From Shimia gijangensis (GTDB lineage Bacteria > Pseudomonadota > Alphaproteobacteria > Rhodobacterales > Rhodobacteraceae), in NCBI RefSeq assembly GCF_900142085.1, contig NZ_FQZQ01000022.1, positions 1 to 64,000 on the forward strand: a stretch of DNA of 64,000 nucleotides. The letters are read 5' to 3'. The position numbers and the translations under genes are program-made. Shown here piece by piece: positions 54,608-63,379 of the stretch. The first letter of the stretch is position 1. Every line of letters begins with the position of its first letter. The notes beneath the pieces are model-generated. The model was not told the DNA's origin and searched no databases. It saw nothing but the letters and a program-made list of their open reading frames with translations.

Positions 54608-55441
54608 ATGAAAGATGACCGACTAAGCCCGCTGCCAAGCGCTCATAAAGACCGCAGCACTGCAGACCACGTGCCTGACACGCCCCAGACACGCGCCCCG
54701 GCTTATCGGCTTGCTTTTGCAGACGAAGATTTCTTGTGCCGGGATGAATTGCGTCCGGTCCGGCTGCAGTTAGAACTGCTGAAACCGCAGTTGGCTTTGG
54801 ATGAGGAAAACATCGAAGGCACGATTGTTTTGTTTGGCGGTGCGCGCATTCCCGAACCTGCAAACAAAGCTTCGGCGCGGACGGAAACGCTGGCGGACCT
54901 GACAAAATACTATGACGAGGCTCGTGACTTTGCGCGCCTGATGACGGAACGCAGCGATGGTCGTAACGATGTGATTGTCACCGGTGGCGGGCCCGGTGTG
55001 ATGGAGGCTGGCAATCGCGGTGCGATTGATGCAGGTGGTAAATCCATCGGACTCAATATTGTGCTACCGCACGAGCAGGCCCCAAATGAATATGTGACGC
55101 CGGAGTTGTGCTTTAACTTTCACTATTTCGCCATTCGCAAAATGCACTTTTTGATGCGCGCCAAGGCGATCTGTGTGTTCCCGGGTGGGTTTGGAACACT
55201 CGACGAGATGTTTGAAACGCTCACGCTGATTCAAACCGGTCGCATGGAATGCGTGCCCTTTCTGCTGTTTGGCAGGGCGTTCTGGGAAAAGATCATCAAC
55301 TGGGAGGCGCTGGCCGATGCTGGCACCATTTCCGCAGAGGATCTGGATCTGTTCCGCTTTGTCGAGACCGCCGAAGAAGCGATAGACGTGATCGACAACT
55401 GGGGAGACTGTTCCCCCCGAGGCGAAATTCCCGGTCGTTAG
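54608..55441 (+). CDS. LOG-family nucleoside-phosphate hydrolase (TIGR00730 type)
   Basis: 277 aa with the Rossmann-like LOG fold. GTIVLFGGARIPEP (about 72-85), VTGGGPGVMEAGNRGAIDAG (about 122-141) and the signature PGGFGTLDEMFETL (about 193-206) are present, with the catalytic R and E of phosphoribohydrolases in KMHFLMRAKA and the last motif. Such enzymes release bases from nucleoside 5'-monophosphates. Bacterial members are often called lysine-decarboxylase-like by mistake. The N-terminal 50 residues are an extension typical of the long subgroup. AAGGA precedes ATG 54608. Confidence 0.86.
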   Translation: MKDDRLSPLPSAHKDRSTADHVPDTPQTRAPAYRLAFADEDFLCRDELRPVRLQLELLKPQLALDEENIEGTIVLFGGARIPEPANKASARTETLADLTKYYDEARDFARLMTERSDGRNDVIVTGGGPGVMEAGNRGAIDAGGKSIGLNIVLPHEQAPNEYVTPELCFNFHYFAIRKMHFLMRAKAICVFPGGFGTLDEMFETLTLIQTGRMECVPFLLFGRAFWEKIINWEALADAGTISAEDLDLFRFVETAEEAIDVIDNWGDCSPRGEIPGR

Positions 55442-55647
55442 TGAACTTGCGTTGGAAGTACGCCTAGCTCGATTCCTTGGGGCAGCTTGGTCACAATCTG
55501 TTCACCAAGAACGTCTTTGATCGCGTATCCATAGCCCGCCAGACGGAACTTCCATTCCCGGGTGCTGAGCGCATGCGCGCGTTCGCGTTCAATGATGTCC
55601 AAGACCGGTGCGTCGATGATCGCGCCGCCAATATCTGCATGTACCAT
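55438..55647 (-). CDS. Small conserved hypothetical protein (69 aa)
   Basis: 69 aa (MVHADIGGAIIDAPVLDIIE onwards), mixed alpha/beta, no membrane segment. A perfect AAGGAGG stands 7 nt before the ATG, which makes it almost certainly translated. It is not recognised. Overlaps the LOG gene tail by 4 bp in the convergent direction. Confidence 0.68.
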   Translation of the reverse strand: MVHADIGGAIIDAPVLDIIERERAHALSTREWKFRLAGYGYAIKDVLGEQIVTKLPQGIELGVLPTQVH

Positions 55648-55738
55648 GTTGTTTCCTCCTTGAAACGTAACTGTTCACGAGATGGAAACTGATTGTTGAT
55701 CAGGGCCGATTTGTATCTGAATTAAGGAAAGTTGTGGG

Positions 55739-55763
55739 CAATCACTCATTTTCGGGGTGATTG
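55739..55763 (-). terminator. Possible weak terminator after rlmN
   Basis: CAATCAC pairs with GTGATTG across an 11-nt loop, just past the rlmN stop. No strong T-run follows on the minus strand. Confidence 0.3.
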
Positions 55764-55772
55764 TAGCCAAAT

Positions 55773-56963
55773 TTAACCCAATCCGGCGTCTGCCTCAATC
55801 TGTTTTCGCGATTTTCGGGCGCGCTCAGTGGCAGATTTCAACTGCCCGCAGGCCGCCATAATGTCTTCGCCGCGTGGTTTGCGGACCGGCGAAGAATAGC
55901 CAGCTTTGTAAACAATCTCCGCAAAGGCATGGATTCGGTTATTCGAAGACCGTTCGTAGGGCGATCCGGGCCATTCGTTGAAAGGAATCAAGTTGATCTT
56001 AGCCGGAATGCCATGATCTTTGATTTGTTTGACCAGTCGGCGGGCGTCGTCATCTGTGTCATTCACGCCCTTAAGCATCACGTACTCAAACGTGATCCGT
56101 TCCGAGTTCGAGACTTTGGGGTAATTGGCCAGTGCATTCAGCAAGGTGTCAATGTTCCAGCGCTTGTTGATCGGCACAAGCACATCGCGCACATCATCTG
56201 TGGTCGCGTGAAAGGAAATCGCTAGCTGACAGCCGATTTCCTCAGCGGTGCGTGCAATCTCGGGCACGACACCAGACGTCGATAGGGTAATGCGGCGGCG
56301 CGACAGCTGAATGCCTTCGGGGTCCATGGCGATTTTCATCGCGTCACGCACATTCTCAAAGTTGTAAAGTGGCTCTCCCATGCCCATCAGAACAATGTTC
56401 GACAACAAACGCGGTGCATTTGTGTCGCGTGTGCCGGGCACAGGCCATTCATCCAGATCATCGCGGGCCACCATCACCTGACCAATGATTTCTGCCGCTG
56501 TTAGATTACGGACCAGTTTCTGGGTACCTGTGTGACAGAAGGAACACGTTAGCGTGCAGCCAACTTGCGAAGAGATGCACAAAGTTCCGCGATCTTCTTC
56601 GGGGATGTAAACCACTTCGACTTCATGGCCGCCGGCAATGCGCACCAGATACTTGCGGGTGCCATCTGTGCTCACTTGTTTGGTGACGACTTCGGGGATT
56701 TCGACAGAGAACTTTTCGTCCAGCTCGGCGCGATACGCCTTGGACAAGTTGGTCATTTCATGAAAATCACGCACGCCCCATTGATAAATCCACTGCCAGA
56801 TCTGGTTTACCCGCATCTTGGCTTGCTTTTCAGGTGCCCCATGTTCGATCAGCGCGTCTCGCATCGCTGCGCGGGTCAGGCCCACGAGGTTCACTTTGCC
56901 GCCTTCGGGCAATTTACGAGGAATGGTTTTTACGTCCTGCGTGACGGGGGCGCTGGCGGTCAT
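55773..56963 (-). CDS. rlmN: 23S rRNA/tRNA (adenine-C2)-methyltransferase
   Basis: 396 aa radical-SAM enzyme that methylates A2503 of 23S rRNA and A37 of some tRNAs. The iron-sulfur motif C-x3-C-x2-C is CTLTCSFC (Cys136, 140, 143). [10 protein letters not shown] is the SAM-binding segment and a conserved Cys in MAACGQL near the C-terminus is the mechanistic cysteine. The N-terminal accessory domain ([20 protein letters not shown]) is complete. Alone in its transcript. Confident. Confidence 0.96.
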   Translation of the reverse strand: MTASAPVTQDVKTIPRKLPEGGKVNLVGLTRAAMRDALIEHGAPEKQAKMRVNQIWQWIYQWGVRDFHEMTNLSKAYRAELDEKFSVEIPEVVTKQVSTDGTRKYLVRIAGGHEVEVVYIPEEDRGTLCISSQVGCTLTCSFCHTGTQKLVRNLTAAEIIGQVMVARDDLDEWPVPGTRDTNAPRLLSNIVLMGMGEPLYNFENVRDAMKIAMDPEGIQLSRRRITLSTSGVVPEIARTAEEIGCQLAISFHATTDDVRDVLVPINKRWNIDTLLNALANYPKVSNSERITFEYVMLKGVNDTDDDARRLVKQIKDHGIPAKINLIPFNEWPGSPYERSSNNRIHAFAEIVYKAGYSSPVRKPRGEDIMAACGQLKSATERARKSRKQIEADAGLG

Positions 56964-57037
56964 GGCTTTTGGGTCCGGGTAAGGAAATCAGGTGGGTGCA
57001 GTACACCATTTGGCCCCAAAAGCAAACGAAACAAGGC

Positions 57038-58045
57038 TCAGGCGGCAGATTTCACCTTAAGCGCCAGCGGAACTTCATAGCTTTTCAGACAGCGGCGCGC
57101 TGTGTCACCATAGCTGGCCAGCTCAATCAATTCTGGGAACAGTCGCAGCAATTCATCGCGGGCCTCATGTTCGAACTGATCCATAGTGACTTCACCGGGG
57201 TGAAAGCTTTCAGTCAACATACCGTCCGACATGATGATCTGATGGTTGTCGAACAGCAGGTGGAAATACTCGGGCTCAGGAACATAATTGACCTGTTGAA
57301 TACCGCTCCATCCGACAAGATGCTTGGCTGGGATCAGGACCTCCTGCTCTGCAAAGACAACCTCGAATGAGGCATCCCGCATCCAGATACGGTGGTTCGG
57401 GGACACATAGAGGTCACGGGCCGGCATGTTACGTCCCATTGAACCACGTGGAATTCGGATAGGTGCATTTTGTTCAAAAAGTCCGCCGCGCGCGTTGGTG
57501 CATACTGAGCCGATCCAGCGGATCGGTGCAAAGCCACCGTCACGTACTACGACCATGTCACCTGGCCGCAAATCTTCCACGGCCACTTCACCGCGTTTGG
57601 TCGCTATCTTTGTGCCCGCCAGAAAACACGGGATAGTCCCTTCGTTCAGGGTTCCGGTCGTCCAGTTTCCGTTTTCGTCAAGTTGTACCGATGTGTTCTG
57701 GTTGTTTCCGGTTGATCCGATCTGGGTTGAGGTCAAGCCGTCAGCGGGTCCACCGGTGGCAGTGACTTCATTATCGAATGAGATAAAGTCAATGACGGTG
57801 CCATCCTGAACCAGAGCAATAGCGCCTTCCTTGAAAACCCCAACGCCACTGAGAGAGTAGACGTCTTTTCCAAGCATTGTGCCTTGGTAATCACCAATAT
57901 CATTGATCGAGCGTACGGTGCCGCTGGGATTGTAAACAACGATCTGAATGCCAGAAACATCAGTGCCCTCGTCAATCGCGACTTCGATGAAGTCATTAGA
58001 CGAATTGCTACGATATCTGATCTCCGTGAAATAGGGATCTGCCAT
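57038..58045 (-). CDS. Hint-domain protein with N-terminal lamin-tail-like domain
   Basis: 335 aa. Residues 1-115 look like an LTD-type beta sandwich (YFTEIRYRSNSSNDFIEVAI, then YSLSGVGVFKEGAIALVQDG). The Hint domain follows: PCFLAGTKIATKRGEVAVED with Cys140 as nucleophile, PGDMVVVRDG and SPNHRIWM with His218. QVNYVPEPEYFHLLFDNHQI leads into the last part. No signal peptide is seen. Such proteins are abundant in roseobacters, with self-cleavage suspected but function unknown. Catalytic positions look intact, unlike the paralogue at 49616. Confidence 0.82.
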   Translation of the reverse strand: MADPYFTEIRYRSNSSNDFIEVAIDEGTDVSGIQIVVYNPSGTVRSINDIGDYQGTMLGKDVYSLSGVGVFKEGAIALVQDGTVIDFISFDNEVTATGGPADGLTSTQIGSTGNNQNTSVQLDENGNWTTGTLNEGTIPCFLAGTKIATKRGEVAVEDLRPGDMVVVRDGGFAPIRWIGSVCTNARGGLFEQNAPIRIPRGSMGRNMPARDLYVSPNHRIWMRDASFEVVFAEQEVLIPAKHLVGWSGIQQVNYVPEPEYFHLLFDNHQIIMSDGMLTESFHPGEVTMDQFEHEARDELLRLFPELIELASYGDTARRCLKSYEVPLALKVKSAA

Positions 58046-58143
58046 TGCCTGTCTCCTTACCTCGCTCGCCCGACCGATTGCTCTGATCAGTTACCCCCAT
58101 GGTGACGATGTGACGTTTGAGACCCTGGCAGGGGCCCCGTTCT

Positions 58144-58163
58144 ACCTGCCTCGCAAGGCAGGT
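58144..58163 (-). terminator. Hairpin after the IalB-like gene
   Basis: ACCTGCCT pairs perfectly with AGGCAGGT around CGCA, 7 nt past the stop. No T-run, so termination is uncertain. Confidence 0.4.
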
Positions 58164-58170
58164 ATTGTGC

Positions 58171-58716
58171 TTAGTTGCATCGCTTTTCAGCGCCTTCCAC
58201 GGCTGCGGTGAAACCGGACAATGAAAATGTGTCTTCGGTTTTGGTGCCGCGTGCGGACTGAGCGGAAAGAGTGGCTTTGGACCCGCGCTTCATCGCGGTT
58301 ACAATTTTGTCGTCATCCGCTGTTGATGCCGGCCACGCCCATTCGCCTTCTGTGAACAGGCTGAATGAATTTCCATCAATGCTCAGATTGACGGTCGACC
58401 CGCTGGCAAACGGATACCCGCCGGTAAACCCGACCTGACCCTTCACGCCGACTTCGGGGCGATAGAACACCATGAACAGGATATCGCTGCGGCGCACGGC
58501 CACGACGCGCCCTTCTTTGGTGTTCACGCTTTCTTTGGCGGTACTGACGGCCCAGCATTCTTTTGGTTTTTCTGCGACGCAGATGCTCCAGTCGGTCACC
58601 TGATTTGAACAGGGCGCGGACGCCTGTTCCTGCGCAGATGCACCTTGCGCCCACATAGCGAGTGTTGCGCCAAAAAACGCACCCAATACGTGACGACTCA
58701 TTCCGAGTGATCCCAT
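58171..58716 (-). CDS. Invasion-associated locus B (IalB)-like secreted protein
   Basis: 181 aa from ATG 58716 (GGAGG 9 nt upstream). Signal peptide MGSLGMSRHVLGAFFGATLA, cleaved after ASA. The mature domain has paired cysteines (PCSNQVTDWSICVAEKPKEC) and the IalB pattern FTGGYPFASGSTVNLSIDGN, ending with a terminal cysteine in EKRCN. Periplasmic or surface-exposed. The name comes from Bartonella, and invasion is not implied here. Divergent from asparaginase. Confidence 0.8.
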   Translation of the reverse strand: MGSLGMSRHVLGAFFGATLAMWAQGASAQEQASAPCSNQVTDWSICVAEKPKECWAVSTAKESVNTKEGRVVAVRRSDILFMVFYRPEVGVKGQVGFTGGYPFASGSTVNLSIDGNSFSLFTEGEWAWPASTADDDKIVTAMKRGSKATLSAQSARGTKTEDTFSLSGFTAAVEGAEKRCN

Positions 58717-58883
58717 ACTCAACAGCCTCCAAGCTGTGATTTGCCTCAATTTTTCCGGTCTCTAGGCTTTTCGCCCTTTTTACGAACCGAATATTTCCTT
58801 CTCGATAGAAACACCTTACCCTGATTTTGCCAGCCGGGAAAAGACCTGTTGGCATGATTTTGCCCAATAATATGAGGTCAGTG

Positions 58884-59879
58884 ATGGCAAATCCGGTTCC
58901 GATGGTTGAAATCTGGCGGGGTCCCTTCCTTGAGAGTGTACATCATGGTCATGCGGTTGTGTGTGATGAGATGGGCCAAATCGTGGATGCCTGGGGCGAT
59001 CCAGAGGCAGTTGTGTTACCGCGATCGTCATCCAAAATGCTGCAGGCGTTGCCTCTGATAGAAAGTGGTGCGGCGGCGAATGCAGGCCTGACGGACGAAC
59101 AGTTGGCGCTTGCCTGTGCTTCACATCAAGGAGCGGAAATTCACTCTGTGCGGGTGAAAGCATGGCTCAAGGACCTTGGAAAAAGCGACGATGATTTTTG
59201 TTGCGGACCGCAAGAACCTCGCGACATAGAAGCTCGAGACGATTTGATCCGCGCCGACAAACCTGTTTGCCGGTATCACAACAATTGTTCGGGTAAACAT
59301 TCGGGGTTTCTGACGCTCACAAAGTATTTTCGGGCCGGGCCGGATTATGTTGCGCTCGACCATCCGGTGCAAAAGGCAGTTAAAGCGGCGTTCGAAGAAG
59401 TCACGCAAGAAGACACACCGGGTTACGGCATTGACGGATGCTCGGCTCCCAATTTTGCTTCCACGATGCATGGTATGGCGCGTGCGATGGCGTTTTTTGC
59501 GTCCGCTTCGTTGGATGGTGACGCACGTCAAAGCGCTGCAGCACAGTTGCGCAACGCCATGGCAACCTATCCGGAACTGGTCGCAGGTGAGGGACGGGCT
59601 TGTACCGACCTCATGCGGGCGATGAACCACAAAGTGGCCGTCAAAACCGGAGCCGAAGGCTATTTCATTGCGATTATTCCGGAAAAGAAGATGGGGGTCG
59701 CATTAAAAATTGCAGATGGTACAACCCGTGGGGCTGAATGTGCGGTGACCTCGATTTTGATCCGGTTGGGTGTGCTTGATGCGGCCCATCCAGTTGCGCA
59801 GAAGTATGTAAATGCGCCGATTTGCAATTGGGATGGGTTGGTGACAGGCCAAATGAAACCAGCGAAAGGTCTTTGTTAA
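58884..59879 (+). CDS. L-asparaginase II-like protein (PF06089 family)
   Basis: 331 aa from ATG 58884 (GAGG 6 nt upstream). Belongs to the Rhizobium etli-type thermolabile asparaginases, unrelated to E. coli AnsA/B: LPRSSSKMLQALPLIESGAA (about 48-67, with the S-S-S-K active-site tract), CASHQGAEIH, CRYHNNCSGKHSGFL and YGIDGCSAPNFAST. Hydrolyses asparagine to aspartate and ammonia. No signal peptide, so cytoplasmic. Alone in its transcript. Confidence 0.9.
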   Translation: MANPVPMVEIWRGPFLESVHHGHAVVCDEMGQIVDAWGDPEAVVLPRSSSKMLQALPLIESGAAANAGLTDEQLALACASHQGAEIHSVRVKAWLKDLGKSDDDFCCGPQEPRDIEARDDLIRADKPVCRYHNNCSGKHSGFLTLTKYFRAGPDYVALDHPVQKAVKAAFEEVTQEDTPGYGIDGCSAPNFASTMHGMARAMAFFASASLDGDARQSAAAQLRNAMATYPELVAGEGRACTDLMRAMNHKVAVKTGAEGYFIAIIPEKKMGVALKIADGTTRGAECAVTSILIRLGVLDAAHPVAQKYVNAPICNWDGLVTGQMKPAKGLC

Positions 59880-59960
59880 CAAAGTGTTCCCGTGCCTGAA
59901 AGGCGCATCTGTGGTGCGCCCTGCAGGCTTTGGGCATGGCCAGGAGCGCTGCCCCCGGGA

Positions 59961-59988
59961 CACCCGGAGTATTTTGGCAAAAATGAAG
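59961..59988 (+). repeat. Roseobacter-type intergenic motif (CCCGGAGTATTTTGG...)
   Basis: In the 119-bp convergent gap after asparaginase the string CACCCGGAGTATTTTGGCAA, followed by AAATGAAG, matches a motif I recall seeing often at gene ends in Rhodobacteraceae. A hairpin GGCGCA/TGCGCC lies at 59902-59920. Family identity is from memory and uncounted. Confidence 0.35.
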
Positions 59989-59998
59989 AGATGGCGGA

Positions 59999-60310
59999 TT
60001 ACATGTCCATCGCTTCGGCAACTTCCACAGATCCGCCGCTTGCAAAGATGGGACAGCCCTTGGCCATTGCACAGGCCGCATCAATGTCGGTGGCCTTTAC
60101 AAGTGTATATCCTGATACAGGGTTGGAACCGCCTCCATCTTCGACGCCACCTGCGGTTACGGTTTTGGACATCCCAACCGGATTACCCCCATCAACAATT
60201 GCATCGCCTAGGTTTTGCATCCAGTTCATCCAGGCCGCCATCACCCGTTCGCCTTCTTCTGGTGTCTCGGGACGACCGCCTCCGTGGTAAACATAGATAA
60301 ATTTCGCCAT
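59999..60310 (-). CDS. YciI-family (DGPF-type) small protein
   Basis: 103 aa, ferredoxin-like alpha/beta fold. MAKFIYVYHGGGRP opens it, and GYTLVKATDIDAACAMAKGC and the ending EVAEAMDM are the usual YCII features. Often encoded with AHSA1/SRPBCC and ArsR genes, as here (third of three, 28 nt after the SRPBCC gene). Probably a small-molecule-handling enzyme. Activity unknown. Confidence 0.8.
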   Translation of the reverse strand: MAKFIYVYHGGGRPETPEEGERVMAAWMNWMQNLGDAIVDGGNPVGMSKTVTAGGVEDGGGSNPVSGYTLVKATDIDAACAMAKGCPIFASGGSVEVAEAMDM

Positions 60311-60338
60311 TTTCGTTTCCTCCCTGTTGTAATTTGCG

Positions 60339-60767
60339 TCACGCTAGTAGTGCGTCGAGTTTACGAAGCGACGAGGACCAGCCTGCTTGGTGATTGGTGC
60401 TGATCTCATCATCGCCCAAGTCACGATGATCAATGGTCAACCGCGAACCGATTTGGGTTTCCGAGACCGAAAAGGTCACGTGACTCTCTGCGCCACGGGC
60501 ATCTGAGTCGTCGTGCCAGGCCCATGTGAAGCCCACGGACTTTGGCGGGTCGACGTGGGTGACTTGCCCAGACACCTTATAGCGCTGACCTTCGGCATTT
60601 TGCATGACCGAAAGCCACGGGCCGGTTTGTGTGAAGTCCAGCGTTTCCTCTGGGACATGCATCCCTTCATGACCCCACCATTTCAGAAGGTCTGCGCGGG
60701 TTGAAATGGCCTGAAACAGGCGTTCTGCGGATACGGAAAAGTCCCGTTCTAATGTGAGATCAGTCAT
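60339..60767 (-). CDS. SRPBCC (AHSA1-like) protein
   Basis: 142 aa from ATG 60767, with GGAGGA 6 nt upstream. A helix-grip fold: LERDFSVSAERLFQAISTRA, then WWGHEGMHVPEETLDFTQTG and a C-terminal long helix. SRPBCC proteins bind hydrophobic ligands. The start overlaps the ArsR gene end by 8 bp, so it is coupled to that regulator. Confidence 0.85.
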   Translation of the reverse strand: MTDLTLERDFSVSAERLFQAISTRADLLKWWGHEGMHVPEETLDFTQTGPWLSVMQNAEGQRYKVSGQVTHVDPPKSVGFTWAWHDDSDARGAESHVTFSVSETQIGSRLTIDHRDLGDDEISTNHQAGWSSSLRKLDALLA

Positions 60768-61083
60768 GTGATTCCTCCGAAAGCATGGCATCTAGGCGAT
60801 CCAGCCCGGCCTCCCAAAAGCGGCGATGGTCCATGGTCCAATTGGCAATTGCCTGCATCGCCTCGGGGCGCACAGCATATAAGCGTCGGTTTCCATCGGT
60901 ACGCTGGGCAATAAGACCAGCCTCGCGTAGGATCTTGAGGTGTCTGGAAATGGCGGGGCCGCTGATGGTCGAGCGCGCCACCAGATCGCCGGCTGGTTGT
61001 TCGCCGTCCGCCATCAGGCGTTCGATAATGCCGAGCCGGGTGTCATCTGCCAAGGCGGCAAAAGTGTTTACGAGTGTGGTCAT
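60760..61083 (-). CDS. ArsR-family transcriptional repressor
   Basis: 107 aa winged helix. LADDTRLGIIERLMADGEQP (about 10-29) and the recognition helix in ISGPAISRHLKILREAGLIA (about 40-59), then the wing RRLYAVRP. No metal-binding cysteines are visible, which is usual for the ArsR members paired with AHSA1 and YciI genes. Autoregulates the three-gene operon by analogy. Confidence 0.88.
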   Translation of the reverse strand: MTTLVNTFAALADDTRLGIIERLMADGEQPAGDLVARSTISGPAISRHLKILREAGLIAQRTDGNRRLYAVRPEAMQAIANWTMDHRRFWEAGLDRLDAMLSEESHD

Positions 61084-61161
61084 GCTGTCTATTTAACTAA
61101 ATGGCTAAATTGAAGGCAATGATTCGACCGGTGGGATCACGTAGCTGTGATGTGGCAGCCG

Positions 61162-62034
61162 TCAGACGAAGTCAGCTTTGCCATAGCCTTGGATATATAG
61201 AAGCGCCGTAAGGTCGCCAAAATTGATCCGAATATCGCATTCTGCCGCAACAGACGGTTTGGCATGAAGCGCAACACCGGCTCCGGCCAATCCCAACATG
61301 CCCAGATCATTGGCACCGTCACCTACGGCCATCACATCGTCGTGGGATAATCCCAGTGTCTCTGTGATGCCTTTCAAGGCCTGCACTTTGGCCTCGCGCC
61401 CAAGGATCGGTCGTCCAACGTCGCCGGTCAGCTTTCCCTTCTCAACCAAAAGGGTGTTGGCACGGTTTTCGTCAAAACCTAACTCGGCGGCGACCATGGT
61501 GGTGAAGGCCGTAAAGCCACCAGACACCAATGCGGCATAGGCCCCATTGGACTTCATGGTCGACAACAACGCCATTCCGCCGGGCATTAAAGTGATGCGA
61601 TTTGCCAGGACATGACCAATGACCCTTTCGTCCAATCCCTTGAGCAAGCCAACACGCTCAATCAAGGCACCTTCAAAATCCAACTCACCATTCATTGCGC
61701 GGGCAGTGATGTCCTTAACCCGCTCACCGACACCGGCTTCATCGGCCAACTCGTCAATGCATTCCTGCTGGATCATGGTTGAGTCCATGTCGGCCAGAAG
61801 CATCTTTTTTCGACGCCCTTCGGCAGGCTGGATCACTAGGTCAACACCCATCCCTTGCAGGTCTTTCCACACATCCCAACGATTGTCTGGAAGGGCAGCC
61901 AACGGGAATTCGGCAGCCTCATCTATCGCCAACCAATTGGCATCTCCGCCACCCCAGGCATTGCGCAAGGATTCGACCAAGGCCGGATCAAGGGAAGAGT
62001 TGGCAGGCGAAGTCAGGAGAGTGGCAACGAACAT
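61162..62034 (-). CDS. serB: Phosphoserine phosphatase
   Basis: About 290 aa from ATG 62034 (MFVATLLTSP). Two in-frame alternatives at 62058 and 62082 have no better ribosome site. HAD-family catalytic motifs are complete: MLLADMDSTM (D-x-D, about 80-89), VSGGFTAF with the Ser, a Lys in the ILGREAKVQAL region, and VGDGANDLGM. Residues 1-65 form a small N-terminal regulatory part. Final step of serine biosynthesis. It is the last core gene before the integrated element on this side. Confident in function. Confidence 0.94.
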   Translation of the reverse strand: MFVATLLTSPANSSLDPALVESLRNAWGGGDANWLAIDEAAEFPLAALPDNRWDVWKDLQGMGVDLVIQPAEGRRKKMLLADMDSTMIQQECIDELADEAGVGERVKDITARAMNGELDFEGALIERVGLLKGLDERVIGHVLANRITLMPGGMALLSTMKSNGAYAALVSGGFTAFTTMVAAELGFDENRANTLLVEKGKLTGDVGRPILGREAKVQALKGITETLGLSHDDVMAVGDGANDLGMLGLAGAGVALHAKPSVAAECDIRINFGDLTALLYIQGYGKADFV

Positions 62035-62175
62035 GGGAAAGTTTCCGATAGTGGTCATTTGGGGTCGTATTTGTGCGGTCAAGCGGCGCTATAGCTTCAT
62101 TTAGCCTGTTGTGAAACCTCAAACACCCCTCTATGTCCGTCCGTGGGACACCTCATCCCCAACGAGAGGCTAAGT
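62035..62175. other. Junction between serB and the integrated element
   Basis: 141 bp between the serB start and the integrase stop. No tRNA or tmRNA piece was found. TGTCC-GTCCGTG-GGACA near 62133-62149 is a small dyad. One attachment site should lie here if the element ends next to its integrase, but its repeat partner is outside the window. Confidence 0.4.
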
Positions 62176-63201
62176 TCATGATTTCTTTTCCTTTTGTTTA
62201 TAGTGGGTTACGGTTTCGTCTGTGTTGCCTTGTGCCAGATTTGTGTCAAAAAGGCCCTCGGTGATTGTCGGATCGTCCATCGCATGAGCGTAGTGTTTGA
62301 GGACAATTCCGGCGTCTTTCCAGCCGCCGAGCTTGGCCACTGTCTTTACGTCGATGCGGTTGCGCAGAAGTGTCGTTGCAAACCCATGTCGGCAGCAATG
62401 CGGTGTCAGATCCTCAATTCCTGCCCGGTCAACCACATGGTGCCAGACTTTGTAGACGCTGCCCCGAGAGGCATAGCCAAACACCAGTTCGTCTGGATTG
62501 CGGTTAGAAGGGATGTTGGCCAACGCCGACACGACAGGGGCGGGAAGGTGTGCCTCGCGTTCATGTCCGGTTTTGGTTTGGTTTACCCCAGCTTTGCGTT
62601 TGGTCAGGTCAATGTCGGCCCAAGTCAACGCGGCCGCCTCTCCAATCCGAGCACCTGTGCCGAACATGAAAAGACACATTGCAGCGAGGTGAGGTAGTTC
62701 GTCAGCCTCGGCCTGTGCGGCGAATGAGTTGACCCACTCGGCAGTCGCCGGAACCTTGATCTTGGTTTCCTCGTGGAATCGTTTCACCGAGATCTTCTGA
62801 CACCAGCCCATTTCGGCAGCGTGATTGATTATTGCTTGTGTTGGAATGACCACCTGACGGTTGCGGGTTGCCCCCTTTACGTCTGGGTAAAGGTCGAAGG
62901 CTGACTGTCTGATGGCGCCTGCTTTGATATCGCGCAACTTGGTGTCTTTCCAAAAGTCCTCAATCTTCTCAAGGAAGCGGGTGGGCTTTTCAGCACTACG
63001 ATATGCGATTGCTGCTTGGGCCATAGTTACGTGTGCCCCCGGCCCATCGAGATGACTTCGCCACGCTGCGGCTTCGATTTCCGACGCGATCCTTTGCGCG
63101 AGCTTTTTGTCCGTTGTGCCCGTAGAGCCTCGTAGTCGCCGCTTGGCAGCGGTGCCACGGTAGTGCCAGATATTGCCGCGGGGGTAGAGTTGGAGTGACA
63201 T
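62176..63201 (-). CDS. Tyrosine recombinase / phage-type integrase
   Basis: 341 aa. The N-terminal arm-type DNA-binding part (MSLQLYPRGNIWHYRGTAAK) is followed by a SAM-like core-binding region (55-150) and the catalytic domain. Catalytic residues: Arg185 in GTGARIGEAA, Lys210, His268 and Arg271 in PHCCRHGFAT, Trp294 in GGWKD (the His/Trp position) and the nucleophile Tyr304 in KHYAHA. Performs site-specific integration and excision. Its first 175 bp overlap the preceding HTH gene in another frame. Marks the edge of a prophage or genomic island extending right. Confidence 0.93.
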   Translation of the reverse strand: MSLQLYPRGNIWHYRGTAAKRRLRGSTGTTDKKLAQRIASEIEAAAWRSHLDGPGAHVTMAQAAIAYRSAEKPTRFLEKIEDFWKDTKLRDIKAGAIRQSAFDLYPDVKGATRNRQVVIPTQAIINHAAEMGWCQKISVKRFHEETKIKVPATAEWVNSFAAQAEADELPHLAAMCLFMFGTGARIGEAAALTWADIDLTKRKAGVNQTKTGHEREAHLPAPVVSALANIPSNRNPDELVFGYASRGSVYKVWHHVVDRAGIEDLTPHCCRHGFATTLLRNRIDVKTVAKLGGWKDAGIVLKHYAHAMDDPTITEGLFDTNLAQGNTDETVTHYKQKEKKS

Positions 63202-63377
63202 CGCATGGCCTCCTTGAAGGTTTCGACGTGGTCTGGAAACAGGACCACTTTACGGCCTAGCTTGGCAAAGGCGCCAACTTCACGAACAATTTCCCGCATC
63301 TTCGTTTCTGAAACACCAAAATGCTCTGCCAAGTCGGCAGGCGTGGTGTAGTCAGGAAGGAGGTCGGGAGTGGTCAT
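63027..63377 (-). CDS. Small HTH protein (excisionase-like)
   Basis: 116 aa. Residues 8-50 form a MerR/excisionase-like helix-turn-helix (YTTPADLAEHFGVSETKMRE, then IVREVGAFAKLGRKVVLFPD). A proline/serine linker and a strongly basic tail follow (TKSSRKGSRRKSKPQRGEVI). It could act as recombination directionality factor for the integrase whose start lies 175 bp inside it. The long overlap is real only if both full lengths are right. Both ends look family-like to me. Confidence 0.7.
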   Translation of the reverse strand: MTTPDLLPDYTTPADLAEHFGVSETKMREIVREVGAFAKLGRKVVLFPDHVETFKEAMRCHSNSTPAAISGTTVAPLPSGDYEALRAQRTKSSRKGSRRKSKPQRGEVISMGRGHT

Positions 63378-63379
63378 TG

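Noticed and set aside
62083-62175. tRNA fragment as attachment site beside the integrase
   Set aside because: No T-arm (GGTTCGA...) or acceptor-stem sequence is present there; the attachment site remains undetermined.
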